64,000 bases of DNA from Streptomyces aureoverticillatus (lineage in GTDB: Bacteria; Actinomycetota; Actinomycetes; Streptomycetales; Streptomycetaceae). Under the pieces are notes generated by a model that searched no databases, had not been told where the DNA came from, and saw only the letters and a program-made list of their open reading frames with translations. Positions 8,464-19,400 of the stretch are shown here, piece by piece. Where the stretch lies: the NCBI RefSeq assembly GCF_014649395.1, contig NZ_BMSY01000016.1, positions 62,001 to 126,000 on the forward strand, written 5' to 3'. Both the position numbers and the translations under genes were made by a program. Positions within the stretch are counted from its first letter, which is position 1. Every line of letters starts with the position of its first letter.

Positions 8464-11325
8464 TCAGCCCTCCACGACCTCGACGACTCCGGTGTCGCCG
8501 TCGACCATGACCATGTCGCCGGTGTTGATCACTTGCGTGGCGTACTTGGTGTTGACCACCGAGGGCACGTTGAACTCCCGCGACACGATGGAGCTGTGCG
8601 AGAGCATCGACCCGATGTCGGTGACGACCCCGCCGGCGATGGCGAACAGCGGCGTCCAGGACGCGTCGGTGTGCCGGGTGACGAGGATCTCGCCCGCCTG
8701 GAACTCGTCGGCCTGCCACACCAGGTCCTCGACGATGCGGGCCCGGCCGACGATCCGCCCGGGCGACGAGCCGAGCCCCGCCAGGCGCGTCCCGCCCTTC
8801 ACCGGCCGCACCGCGCGGGTGCTGTCGTGCTCGCCGACGAAGGTGAGCGGCGGCTCCGGCAGCCGGTTGTGGTACTCGTGCACGCGCCGCCGCTCCTCGA
8901 TCGCGGGCCGCGAGAACGCCTCGCGCTCGCGCAGCTCACCGGCCAAGTAGCCGCGTACGTCGGTGAAGTCCAGGAAGGCCACCTCGTCCAGGGAGTGCAG
9001 CACGCCCTCGTCGACAAGGCGCCGCCCCACTTCGTACACGACGTTCCTGACCAGCCAGATCGACGTGATCATCGACATCCGGGTGGTCTCGCGCAGCTCG
9101 CTGCACAGGGCGTACATGGAGATGAGGCCCTCGAGGGTCTTGCGCTGCGGCAGCGGCAGCTTCTTCAGGACGGCGCGGGTGTCGCCCTCCTGGCGCGCGC
9201 GGCTGCGGCCCATGATGTCGTCGGCGGTGAAGCCGTCCGCGGCGTAGCGGCGGATCATCTGGAAGATGTACGACGGGTCGTCGATCCAGCGCTGATGGGT
9301 GAGCTCCATCTCCTGGCGCCCCCGGGTGCCGTTGGCGCGCAGGAAGGGCTCCATCTGCGACTGCCAGAACGCCTCGCCGTCCGGGTCGGCGCGCAGCTTG
9401 TCCGCGACCTCTTCGAGCGGCGCCGCCTCGATGATCTCCATGACCCGCGGCCTGGCCTTCGCGGCCTGCGCCACGCTCCAGATCTCCTGCGCCGACGCCA
9501 CCGTGCGCAGGCTGGACATGTCGGTCTTGATGCGGTTCTGCAGGTTGTCGCCCGCGGAGCCGAGCCACTTGGCGCACAGCTCGGTGAGGATGCCGTAGAA
9601 CCCGAACGCGTTGATGTAGTACGGCATGTAGCCGACGTGCGCGTCGTGGAAGTAGTCCAGGTAGCGGCCGAGTTCGGCGTGCAGTTCGCGGCGGCCCATG
9701 CGGGTCAGGTCCAGGCGCCGGGCGCGGTCGAACTCGTACAGGCGGGCCTCCGCCATGTCGCGGGCGCGGCCCTTCATCACCAGCATCTCGTTGCCGGTGG
9801 CGCGCAGCCAGTGCGTCGTGGAGAGCAGGTCCTCGATGCCGCCGGGGAAGGTACCGAAGGGGTTCTCGTACGTCGCCAGGTCCACCTCCTCGCTGACGAA
9901 GCGGCGGGTGAAGTGCCGCTGGTCGCGGGTGGGCAGGGCCTGGCCGAGCAGATACGCGGTGTAGGAGATGTTCAGGTAGACGTGGCCCTGGAAGAAGCCC
10001 ATGTGCAGGCCGACGTCCCCGATGTCGCGCACGCCGAGCGCCCGCGCGCAGTCGCCGTGCACATGGTCCTGGTAGTGCCGGGCGAAGCTCAGGCCGAGCG
10101 GTGACATCAGGCCGACGAAGATCTCACCGATGTCCATGCGCGACCAGAGGGTGCCGTGCCGGACGGGGTCCGGCAGCTCCTTCAGGCACCGGGGCAGATA
10201 GGGGCTGCGGGCGTCGTCGGAGGTCTCGGGGCGGGGCCGGGTGGTGATGGGGCGGGCCTGCAGCAGGTGCAATGTGCCGCCGCGCATCGCCCACTCGATG
10301 TCCTGCTCGGTGCCGTAGCGGTCGCGGACGTCGAGGGCGAGCCGGGCGAGGGCCGTGAGCTGGTCGCGGGTCAGGCAGGGGGCGTCCCGGTCGGCGGCGT
10401 CGACCTTCGTCATGCCGATGCGGCCGGGGGAGAGCGGGGCGCACTTGGTGACCTTGTAGCGGACGCGTTCCTCGACGACGTCGAGCGTACGGTCGTCCAC
10501 GACGAAGAAGTCACTGGAGACCCGGCCCGACACAAGGCCCTCGCCGAGCCCGCAACAGGCCTCCACCACAAGGCGGTTGGGCCTGCCGCCGATCGGGTCG
10601 ACCGTGAACAGGACGCCGCTGACGTCGGCGGGCACCATCTCCTGCACCACGACGGCGATGGAGCCCGCGGGGCCCGGGCCCGAGCGGTAGGCGGCCGCCC
10701 GGTCCGACCAAAGCGACGCCCAGCAGACCTTGACCGCGTCGAGCAGCGCCGCGTCCCCCGACACGTCGAGGACCGTGTCGTGCTGGCCCGCGAAGGACCG
10801 CTCGGCGGAGTCCTCGCGCGGCGCGGAGGAGCGCACCGCGACGCGCGGGCGGCCAAGGTCCTCGTACGCCGCGAGGATCGTGCGGGCGATCGGCTCGGGA
10901 ATGTCCCGGGCGAGGATCGCCTCGCGCACGGTGAGGGCCGGTTCGGCGCGGGCCTCGGCGGCGCGGATCTCGGCGGCGAGGCCGCTCTCGCGCAGGAACA
11001 GGTCGAACAGGCCGGTGGTGAGGCAGAACGCGGGCGGCACCGGAAGGCCCGCCCCGGTCAGCTCGTCGAGCCGGGCCGCCTTGCCGCCGAGCTCGTCGGG
11101 GCCGGCCGGGTGGGGGCGGCCGAGTACGGCGACGAGGTCGGCGTGCGGGGCGTCGGCCGGGCGGTCTGCGGTGGCGGCCTCGGCGGGGCGGCCGGAGGGG
11201 GCCGCGGTGGACGCGTCGGCCCCGGCGGCCTCGGGGTTCCTGGGGGTCGCCGGATTCCCGGTCGTCTCGGGACCCGCGGTGGTCTCGTCGGCGGTGGGCG
11301 TGTCGGTGGTCGCCTTCGTCGTCAT
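8464..11325 (-). CDS. redH: RedH, PEP-synthase-like prodiginine condensing enzyme
   Basis: 953 residues. Joins the monopyrrole (2-undecylpyrrole) to the bipyrrole aldehyde MBC to make undecylprodigiosin, using ATP. After a disordered Thr/Ala/Pro-rich stretch of about 65 residues comes the ATP-grasp domain of pyruvate phosphate dikinase/PEP synthase (DELGGKAARLDEL, VRSSAPREDSAERSFAGQHDT), a central helical substrate region, and the C-terminal swivelling phospho-His domain (GSMLSHSSIVSREF, His910). The ATG at 11325 overlaps the redI stop (ATGA). The frame runs open far upstream into redI/redJ, but only this start fits the domain. redG follows 37 bases later. Confidence 0.9.
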   Translation of the reverse strand: MTTKATTDTPTADETTAGPETTGNPATPRNPEAAGADASTAAPSGRPAEAATADRPADAPHADLVAVLGRPHPAGPDELGGKAARLDELTGAGLPVPPAFCLTTGLFDLFLRESGLAAEIRAAEARAEPALTVREAILARDIPEPIARTILAAYEDLGRPRVAVRSSAPREDSAERSFAGQHDTVLDVSGDAALLDAVKVCWASLWSDRAAAYRSGPGPAGSIAVVVQEMVPADVSGVLFTVDPIGGRPNRLVVEACCGLGEGLVSGRVSSDFFVVDDRTLDVVEERVRYKVTKCAPLSPGRIGMTKVDAADRDAPCLTRDQLTALARLALDVRDRYGTEQDIEWAMRGGTLHLLQARPITTRPRPETSDDARSPYLPRCLKELPDPVRHGTLWSRMDIGEIFVGLMSPLGLSFARHYQDHVHGDCARALGVRDIGDVGLHMGFFQGHVYLNISYTAYLLGQALPTRDQRHFTRRFVSEEVDLATYENPFGTFPGGIEDLLSTTHWLRATGNEMLVMKGRARDMAEARLYEFDRARRLDLTRMGRRELHAELGRYLDYFHDAHVGYMPYYINAFGFYGILTELCAKWLGSAGDNLQNRIKTDMSSLRTVASAQEIWSVAQAAKARPRVMEIIEAAPLEEVADKLRADPDGEAFWQSQMEPFLRANGTRGRQEMELTHQRWIDDPSYIFQMIRRYAADGFTADDIMGRSRARQEGDTRAVLKKLPLPQRKTLEGLISMYALCSELRETTRMSMITSIWLVRNVVYEVGRRLVDEGVLHSLDEVAFLDFTDVRGYLAGELREREAFSRPAIEERRRVHEYHNRLPEPPLTFVGEHDSTRAVRPVKGGTRLAGLGSSPGRIVGRARIVEDLVWQADEFQAGEILVTRHTDASWTPLFAIAGGVVTDIGSMLSHSSIVSREFNVPSVVNTKYATQVINTGDMVMVDGDTGVVEVVEG

Positions 11326-12467
11326 GACGCGGCCTCCTCGGCGGTGGTGGGGGTGGTGGCGCGGGCCGGGAGCGAACCGACGGGCCCGGTGGCCGAGTTG
11401 GTGCCGACGAACGCGCGGAACGCCTGGCCGGGCAGCACCCGCGTCGCTCGTACGTCGTCGAAGCCCGCCTCCCGCAACTGGCCGAGCAACTCGTCCTCGC
11501 GCGGCAGCGGACCGCCGAACCCCGCGTACTCGAACCACAGGTTGAGCACTTCCAGGCCGAGCGTGCCGCTGCCCCGGCAGGAGGAGGTGAGCAGCAGCGC
11601 CCCGCCCGGGGCGAGGAACGAGCGGGCGCGCGCGAGGACTTCGGCGCGCTGCTCCTGCGGGAAGTAGTAGATGTTGTTGTGCAGCGTCACCACGTCGAAC
11701 TGCGGTTGCAGGTCCAGCGTGCGCAGATCGCCCTGGCGGGTCTCGACGCGGTCGGCGAGCCCCCATTGCGCCATGTTCTTGGCCGCCTGCTCGGCGACCT
11801 CGGCCTGGAGGTCGACGGCCAGGGCGGTCAGGCGCGGATTGAGTCCGGCCGCGTACCGCACGTACGTGCCGCTGCCGCAGCCGACCTCTAGCAGCCGCAC
11901 CGGCGTGGTGCGCGGCAGGGTCCGGCCGATGGCCTCCTCGACGAAGCCGCGCACCACCAGCGAGGAGCGGGCGATGACGAGGCCGTCCTGGTCGGACAGC
12001 GTGAAGCGGCTGCCGTCCTTGAGCATCCGCGGGGCGTCGCGCAGCGCCGGCACGTGGAAGCGCAGCAGCTCTTCGAGGGCCGCGGCGACGGCGTCGTTGC
12101 CCACCTGAGCGAGCGCCTTGGCGGTACGGCTCTTCAGCAGATAGCAGCCCTCGCGCCGGTCCAGTTCGCCGAGGCGCACGCCGACGTCCAGCCAGGCGCG
12201 CAGCCGCTGCCGGTCCTCGGGCCGGGTCCCCAAGTGCTCGGCCAGGCTCTCCAGGTCGCACGGGCGCGTCGCCATGCAGCGCAGCACGCCGGAGCCCGCG
12301 GCGGCCGCGAGGAACGACGCCCGGTACAGCGGTGTGAACAGCGTCCGGTTCAGGACGAGCAGCAGCGGAAGGCGCGGGTCCGCGACGATCCGCGCCATCG
12401 CGGCCAGGTCCGTGAACGGCTCCTGCGCCCGGTTCTTGACGGCCCTGGCCAGGCTCAGCAGATCCAT
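11322..12467 (-). CDS. redI: RedI, SAM-dependent O-methyltransferase
   Basis: 381 residues. The SAM-binding motif LLEVGCGSGTYVRYAA lies near residue 190, followed by VDLQ, QGDLRTLDL and the post-motif VVTLHNNIYYFP. By synteny with RedI it O-methylates 4-hydroxy-2,2'-bipyrrole-5-carbaldehyde (HBC) to the 4-methoxy compound MBC. An N-terminal helical region of about 100 residues (LLSLARAVKNRAQEP) precedes the catalytic fold, as in class I natural-product methyltransferases. Its start overlaps the redJ end by 13 bases and its stop overlaps the redH start by 4, so redJ-redI-redH are coupled. Confidence 0.86.
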   Translation of the reverse strand: MDLLSLARAVKNRAQEPFTDLAAMARIVADPRLPLLLVLNRTLFTPLYRASFLAAAAGSGVLRCMATRPCDLESLAEHLGTRPEDRQRLRAWLDVGVRLGELDRREGCYLLKSRTAKALAQVGNDAVAAALEELLRFHVPALRDAPRMLKDGSRFTLSDQDGLVIARSSLVVRGFVEEAIGRTLPRTTPVRLLEVGCGSGTYVRYAAGLNPRLTALAVDLQAEVAEQAAKNMAQWGLADRVETRQGDLRTLDLQPQFDVVTLHNNIYYFPQEQRAEVLARARSFLAPGGALLLTSSCRGSGTLGLEVLNLWFEYAGFGGPLPREDELLGQLREAGFDDVRATRVLPGQAFRAFVGTNSATGPVGSLPARATTPTTAEEAAS

Positions 12468-13357
12468 GAGGGGTTCCTCTCCTCGGCGGTACGGGTGAGT
12501 TCGGCGCGCAGCTCACGTAGGAGCGGAAGCCGTGCGGGTCCGTTCAGGTAGAAGTGGCCGCCCGGTACGCGGCGGTGCAGCAGCGAGGCGGACGTGTACG
12601 CGCGCCACGCCTCGACGTGTGCGGGCGGCGCGATCGGGTCGTGGGCGGCGGAGAACGCGGTCATCGGGCAGTCGAGCGGGCGGCGCGGCCGCCAGCGGTA
12701 GCGGGCGCACAGCGTGAGGTCGGCGCGCAGCACCGGCAGCCTGCGCTCCAAGTAGGAGCGGCCCACGTGGTCGTCCGGCTGCAACGCGCCCAGATCGCCC
12801 ACGAGTTGGCGCAGGTCGTCGTCGCCGAGCCCCTGGTCGGCTGCGTTCTCGGGGCCGCCGTACAGGTGCGGGGCCTTGCTTCCGGACACGAAGAGGTGCC
12901 GGGGCCCGGGGTGCCCGCGCTCACGCAGCGCGCAGGCGACCTCGTAGGCGAGCAGCGCGCCCATGCTGTGCCCGAAGAGGGCGTAGTCGTCGGCGTGCCC
13001 GGCCGCGAGCAGCGCGTCGGTCACGTCGCGGGCCAGCGGGGCCATGTCGGTGTACGGCGCCTCGTCGAGCCGCAGCCCGCGCCCCGGGAGCAGGACCGGT
13101 ACGACGGTGACGCCGGGGCCGAGCCGGGACGGCCAGTCGCGGTAGACGGAGGGGGTGCCACCCGCGTAGCTGAAGCAGACCAGGCGGGTGGCGGGGGGTG
13201 CGGACACCGGCTCGGCGGCGGTGGCGGTGTCGAGGGTGGCCGCGGCGCCTGGTGTGCGCGTGCTGGTGGCGTCCGTGGCGGTCCCTGGAACGGGGCCGAA
13301 GCCAGGGCCGGTGAACCAGGCGCGGTGCGGCGCCTGCGGCCGCTCGGTGAGGGGCAC
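12455..13357 (-). CDS. redJ: RedJ, type II thioesterase
   Basis: 300 residues, alpha/beta hydrolase. Catalytic triad visible: Ser131 in LFGHSMGA, Asp in SAAHDPI, His in VPGGHFYL. In red clusters RedJ is thought to release dodecanoic acid from its carrier (RedQ) for activation by RedL, and may also edit stalled carriers. An N-terminal Ala/Thr-rich extension of about 55 residues comes before the core, which begins at RLVCFSYAGG. GTG start at 13357 with GAGAGGAA upstream. It lies directly after the redL-redK frame and overlaps redI. Confidence 0.88.
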   Translation of the reverse strand: MPLTERPQAPHRAWFTGPGFGPVPGTATDATSTRTPGAAATLDTATAAEPVSAPPATRLVCFSYAGGTPSVYRDWPSRLGPGVTVVPVLLPGRGLRLDEAPYTDMAPLARDVTDALLAAGHADDYALFGHSMGALLAYEVACALRERGHPGPRHLFVSGSKAPHLYGGPENAADQGLGDDDLRQLVGDLGALQPDDHVGRSYLERRLPVLRADLTLCARYRWRPRRPLDCPMTAFSAAHDPIAPPAHVEAWRAYTSASLLHRRVPGGHFYLNGPARLPLLRELRAELTRTAEERNPSWIC

Positions 13358-13450
13358 AGCGGGTTCCTCTCGGGCTCGGGCGGGCCGGACGGACCGACGG
13401 GACCCGTGCGGGCCGGTGCGGTCCGGACCGGGGCGGTCCGGCGGGGCGCG

Positions 13451-16400
13451 TCAGCGGGGTACGCGGGCGCGCCCCTCGGGCGAGTCGAGCCAGGCGAGCG
13501 TGAGCCGTACGCCCTCCTCGAAGCCCACCTCGCTCTTGAACCCGAAGTCGTCGCGGGCCCGGTCGATCGCGTACGACTGGTCGCGGTCGAAGAGGTGCAC
13601 CGCGTGCCGGGTGAGGACCGGGCGCGACTTGATCCGCAGCGCGCCGTAAAGACCCTCCGACACCGTCGCGACACCGCGCGCCACCGGCGCGGGCAGGCTC
13701 AGCGCGGGCGGCTTGACGCCGAGGCCGTGGGCCAGCGCCCCGACGTACTCGCGCCACGTCGTGCGGTCGGGGTCGCGCAGGTTGTACGTGCCGCCCGCGG
13801 CGGTCTCGGACGCGCAGGCGGTGATCATCGCGTCGGCCGCGTTGGTCACGTACAGCAGTCCGGCCGGTACGTCGCCGCCGCGGATGTGGACCATCTGCCG
13901 GCTCAGGAGCAGCGTCGCGATCTCGACGACGAAGTCCTTGCTGCGCGGCCCGTACACGCTGACCGGCCGCACCACGGTGAGCGGCAGCCCGGCGCGCGCG
14001 GCCGCCGTGCGCACGGCCCGCTCGCCGAGGATCTTGCTGCGGTTGTACGGCAGGCCGATGTCGCGCGGCGGGGTGGCCTCGTCGCACGGGCGGACCGGGT
14101 AGCCGTACACGTCGGTGGTGCTCACGTGCAGGAACCGCTCGACGGTGCCCGCGTGCGCCGCGGCCTCGACGAGGCGCCGGCTGCCGTCGACGTTGACCCG
14201 CTCGAAGTCGGCCCACGGCCCCCAGTCCGCGGACAGGCCAGTGCAGTTGTACACGTGCCGCACACCGGCGGCCGCGCGGCGCAGGCTGTCCGGGTCGGCG
14301 AGGTCCCCGACGGCCACGTCCACGTCGACGCCCGCGAAGGCGGAACGGTCGCTGCCGTCGCGCACCAGGACGCGTACGCGGTGGCCGCGCTCGGCGAGAC
14401 GGCGGGTGAGGTGCCCGCCGATGAAGCCGCCCGCGCCGGCGACGAGGACGTCGGGGGCGGAGGGCTCGGGGGCGGGCATCGGGACGGCGGGGGAGGGCAC
14501 CTCACGTGCCGCCGCCTCGGGCCGCGGCCCCGTGCGTGAGGTTCCGTTCGTGCTGCGTTCAGCCATGGCTCGCCCCAACAGGTCCAGTGCGCGGTCGAGT
14601 TCGCGTTCGGTGTGGTCGGCGTTGATGAAGAAGCGCAGGCGGCACTCGTCGCGCGGGACGGCCGGGTAGCCGATCGGCATGACGTTCACGCCGAGCCGGA
14701 GCAGCGCGTTGGAGAGCGCCATGGTCTCCTCCCAGCCGCCGATGACGACCGGGACCACCGCCGAGGCGCGCGACACGCCGATGTCGAGCCCCCGGGCCCG
14801 CGCCGAGTCACGGAAGTGCTCGGCGAGGTGCCGCAGCCGCGCCACCCGCTCCGGCTCGCCCCGCAGCACCCGCAGCGCCTCCAGGGCGGCGGCGGTGTTC
14901 GCGGGCGATATGCCGGTGCTGAAGATGTGCAGCGGAGCGGTGAACTTCAGGTACTCCACGAGCGGTTGGCGCGCCGCGACATAGCCGCCGAGGCTCCCGA
15001 CGGCCTTGCTGAGCGTGCCCATCCACAGGTCGACGTCGGCGCGGTCGACGCCGAAGTACTCGCCGACGCCGCGCCCGGTGCGCCCGAGCACGCCCAGCGA
15101 GTGGGCCTCGTCGACCATCAGCATCGCGCCGTGCCGCTTCTTCACGTCGATGAACTTCGGCAGGTCGGGCAGGTCGCCGTCCTGGCTGTACGCGCCCTCG
15201 ATCAGGATGAGGGCCCGGCGCGCGGTCGCCCGCGAGGCGCCGAGCATGCGGTCGAGGGCGCGCCAGTCGTTGTGCGGGAAGGACCTGCGCCGCGCGCCCG
15301 ACAGGACGCTGCCGCGCACCGCGCTGTCGTGGATCCACTCGTCGTGCAGGATCAGGTCCTCGGGACCGAAGAGGTGCCCGATGGTCGCGACGTTCGTGGC
15401 GTGCCCGCCGGCGAAGACGATCGCGGCCTCGGTGCCGAGGAACGAGGCGATCTCCGCGTCGAGTTGATGGTGCAGCGGGGTCTCTCCGAACAGCAGCGGC
15501 GTCGCCGAGCACGACGTGCCGTACCGGTCGACGGCGGCGCGGGCGGCCTCGCGGACGCGGGGATGGTGAGACAGGGCAAGGTAGTTGAACGCGGAGAAGT
15601 TGAGCACGGGGCGGCCGTCGACCGTGGACCGGCCGCCGTTGAACCCCTCGTGCGTGCGCCCGTACGGATTGTCGCCGTCGGCGGTGGCCTGCCGCAGGCG
15701 GCCCTGCAACTCGGCGTACTCGGGCCACTCTTCGAAGACTCGCTCCTGTTGGACGGCGGGGGGTGGGGTGTCTTCGGGGGCGGGCCCGGCCTCCGGTGGC
15801 GCCGGCGCGGCGTGGGCCACGGGCGCGGCGCCCTCCAGGAGATCGGCGAGCTGCCCCACCGTGGGGTCCTCCGGCAGCCGCTCGCGGTTGCCGTTCAGCT
15901 GCCCGGGGAACCGCCGTGTCAGGGCGCGCTCCAGCTCCGTACGCATCAGCGAGTCGAAGCCGAGGTCGGCGCCGAGCCGGGCGTCGCGCGGGATGTGCGC
16001 GACGGGGTGGCCGCAGACGAGGGAGACCTGCGCGAACACTTCCTGGCTGGCCGGTGCCGGTGCCGGCACCGGTGTGGTCGGCGGGGCGACGGCCGGGGTG
16101 ACGGCCTGCGTGGCACGGGCCGCCTCCCGAGGTGCGTCCGGGAGCGGTACGTTCCGTGGCGCATCCACGTCCGCTCGCGCACCATCGTCCGTGCGCGCGC
16201 CCGCGCTTGTGCGCGCACCCGCGTCCTCCGGCGGCGTGAACCAATACGCCTCCCGCTCGAACACCGCGTGCGGCACCGGCACATGAGGTCCCCGCCGCCC
16301 CTCGTCGAGCGCCGCCCAGTCCACCGTGCCGCCCGCGCAGTGCAGCCGTCCCAGGGACTGGAGCAGCGTCTCCCAGTCGCCCGCCGCGCCCGGCCCGGAC

Positions 16401-19400
16401 CCGCCCGCCGCGCCCGGCAGGGCACCGCCCCGGCCCCGCCGCAGCGACGGCAGCCACAGCGCGGGACCCGCGTCGGCCGGGGTCATCGTCCGGCCCAGGC
16501 CGAGCAGCGTCGGGTGCGGGCCCGCCTCCACGAACGCGGTGCAGCCGAGCCGGCGCAGCGTCGCGAAGCCGTCGGCGAAGCGCACCGTGCCGAGCAGGTG
16601 GTCCACCAGCGCGTCGGCGTCGAGGCGGCCGACCGGCTCGCCGGTGGCGTCCGACACCCACGGGACGGCCGGTTCGGCGAAGCGCACCGCCGCGGCGGCC
16701 TCGCGCAGCGGCCCGGCGGCGCCCGCCATCAGCTCCGAGTGGAAGGCGTGCGACACGGCCAGCGGCTTGACGACGACCGACCGCTCGACCAGCGCCGCGC
16801 GCGCTGCGTCGACCTCTGCCCGCTCGCCGGAAAGCACCAGGTGGGTGGGCGAGTTGACGGCGGCGACCGACAGCGAACCGAAGCCCGACGCCACGCCGCG
16901 CACCGTCTCCGCGTCGCCCAGGCAGGCGATCATCGCCCCGTCCCCGGGCTGTTCGTCCATGAGCCGCCCGCGCGTCGCGGCCAGCGTGAGGGCGTCCTCG
17001 AAGCTCATCGCCCCGGCCACGCACGCGGCGGCGTACGCGCCCACGCTGTGCCCGAGCACGGCGGCGGGTCGCACACCGAGCGACAGCCACAGCTCGGCGA
17101 GCGCGACTTCGAGGGCCACGAGCGCGGGCTGGCAGTACCGCGTGGCCCGCAGCCGCTCCGTGCCGCCTTCCGTGAACAGCAGCTCGGTCAGGGGGACTTC
17201 GAGGTGCGGGCGCAGCACGGCGTCCGCCCGGTCGACGGTCCGCGCGAACGGAGGATGCGTGTCGTACAGACCCTTGCCCATGCCGGTGTACTGCGTGCCC
17301 TGGCCGCTGAACAGGAACGCCACCTTGGGTTCGGGCCCGTGGCCCGCCGTGCCGCGCGCGACGGCCGTGGACGCCTCGCCGCGGGCCAGCGCGTCGAGTC
17401 CGGCGTCGAGGGCGGCGGCCGAACCGCCGACGACGACCGCGCGGTGCGCGAGCCGGGCCCGGCCGGTGGTGGCGGCCCGGCACAAGTCGCCCATGGGCAC
17501 CTCCGGGTGGGCGGCCAGATGGGTGCGCCAGCGCCGGGCCAGGGTCGTCAGGGCGGTCGGGGTGTGGCCGGAGAGGCACAGGGCGTGCACGGGGCGCGCC
17601 TCGGGCGCGGCGGGCTCCGGGGCGGCGGGGCGTGGCGGGGACTCCAGGACCACGTGCGCGTTCGCCCCGCCGAACCCGAAAGAGCTGACGGCCGCCCGCA
17701 CCGGGCCCTCGCCCGGCAGGGCCGTCAGCCGCGTGGGTACGTCGAGTCCCGAGCCGTGCCAGTCGAGGCGGCGGTTGGGCGTGGTCAGGTGGAGCGTCGG
17801 CGGCACCTCGCGGTCGCGCACGACGAGCGCCGCCTTGATGAGGCCCGCGATGCCGGCGGCCGCCTCCAGGTGCCCGATGTTGGTCTTGACCGAGCCCACC
17901 AGGCAGCGGGCGCCGTCGGGGCGGCCCATGCCGTACGCCGCCGCGAGACCCTCCCACTCGACCGGGTCGCCGAGCGGCGTCCCGGTGCCGTGCGCCTCGA
18001 CGTAGTCGACCTCCTTGCCGCTCAACTCCGCACGCGCCAGGGCCTGTTCGACGACGGCGCGCTGGGCGGAGCCCTTCGGCGCGGTGAGGCCGTTGCTGCG
18101 GCCGCCGTGCCCCGTTGCCGAGCCCTTGATCACGGCGTGCACCCGGTCGCCGTCGGCGAGGGCGGCCGACAGTGGCTTGAGGCACACCAGGCCCGCGCCC
18201 TCGCCGCGCACATAGCCGCCCGCCGCGTCGTCGAACGTACGGCAGCGCCCGTCCGCCGACAGCATCCCGCCGTCCGCGAACGCCACCGACAGGCCGGGTG
18301 TGAGCATCAGGTTCACGCCGCCCGCGAGTGCCGTCGCGCACTCGCCGCGCCGCAGGCTGTCGCAGGCCAGGTGCACGGCCGTCAGGGACGACGAGCACGC
18401 CGTGTCCAGGGCGAGGCTGGGGCCGCGCAGGTCGAGCGCGTAGGACAGCCGGTTGGCGGCGATGGAGTGGGCGTTGCCGGTCGCGCCGTGCACGTCGACG
18501 GTGTCCAGGCGGCCCATCTGCAACTCGCTGTAGTCGTGGCTGCTGATGCCGACGAACACGCCGGTGGCGCCGCCCGCGAACGACGCCGGGTCCCTGCCCG
18601 TGTCCTCCAGGGTCTGCCAGGCGGTCTCCAGGAGCAGTCTCTGCTGCGGGTCCATCCGGGCGGCCTCGCGCGCCGACAGGCCGAAGAAGCGGGCGTCGAA
18701 CTCCTCGACGCCGTCGAGGAATCCGCCGAAGTCCGGCGCGGCGACCCGCCGTGCGTCCCAGCGGCCGCGCGGCACTTCGGTGATCGCGTCACGGCCGTCG
18801 CGCAGCAGCCGCCAGTAGCTGTCCGGGTCGGGCGCGCCCGGGAAGCGGCAGCCGATGCCGACGACGGCGATCGGCTCCTGCCCGCCGCCGCGCCCGTCGG
18901 CCGCCGCGGATCCGGCGGGCACCGCGGCCGGCGGCACCGGCTCGGAGAGCTCCGCGCCCGTGGTGGCGAGGCGGGCGGCGATCGCGCGGATCGTCGGGTG
19001 GTCGAAGACCGCGGTCGAGGGGATCTCGCGGCCGGTACGGGCACTGAGCTCCGCCAGGACCGCCACGGCCTGCTTGGAGTCCAGGCCGAGCGACGCCAGC
19101 GGCCGCTCCGGGTCGACCGCCTCCGGGGCCAGGCCCAGGCGTTCGCCGACGCGCGCGGTCAGCCACGACTCGACGGTGTCCGGAGCCCAGGTCCCCCCGG
19201 CGGGCACCTGGTCCGCGAGCAGCTCGGTCAGCGCCTCGACCCGCGGCCGTACGAGCAGTTCCCCGACCGGGACCGACACGCCGAGGCGCCGCTCCAAGTC
19301 CCCTACGACAGCGAGGAGTCGGGGATAGTCGAGGCCGAGGTCGACGAACGTGCGCCCAGCCGCGTTCGCCGCGCCCGCCGCGTTCGCCGCGCCCGCCGCG

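Noticed and set aside
8464..12516. 1350-residue minus-strand frame covering redI and redH
   Set aside because: Only the part from 11325 has PEP-synthase-like sequence; the N-terminal third is out-of-frame redI/redJ.
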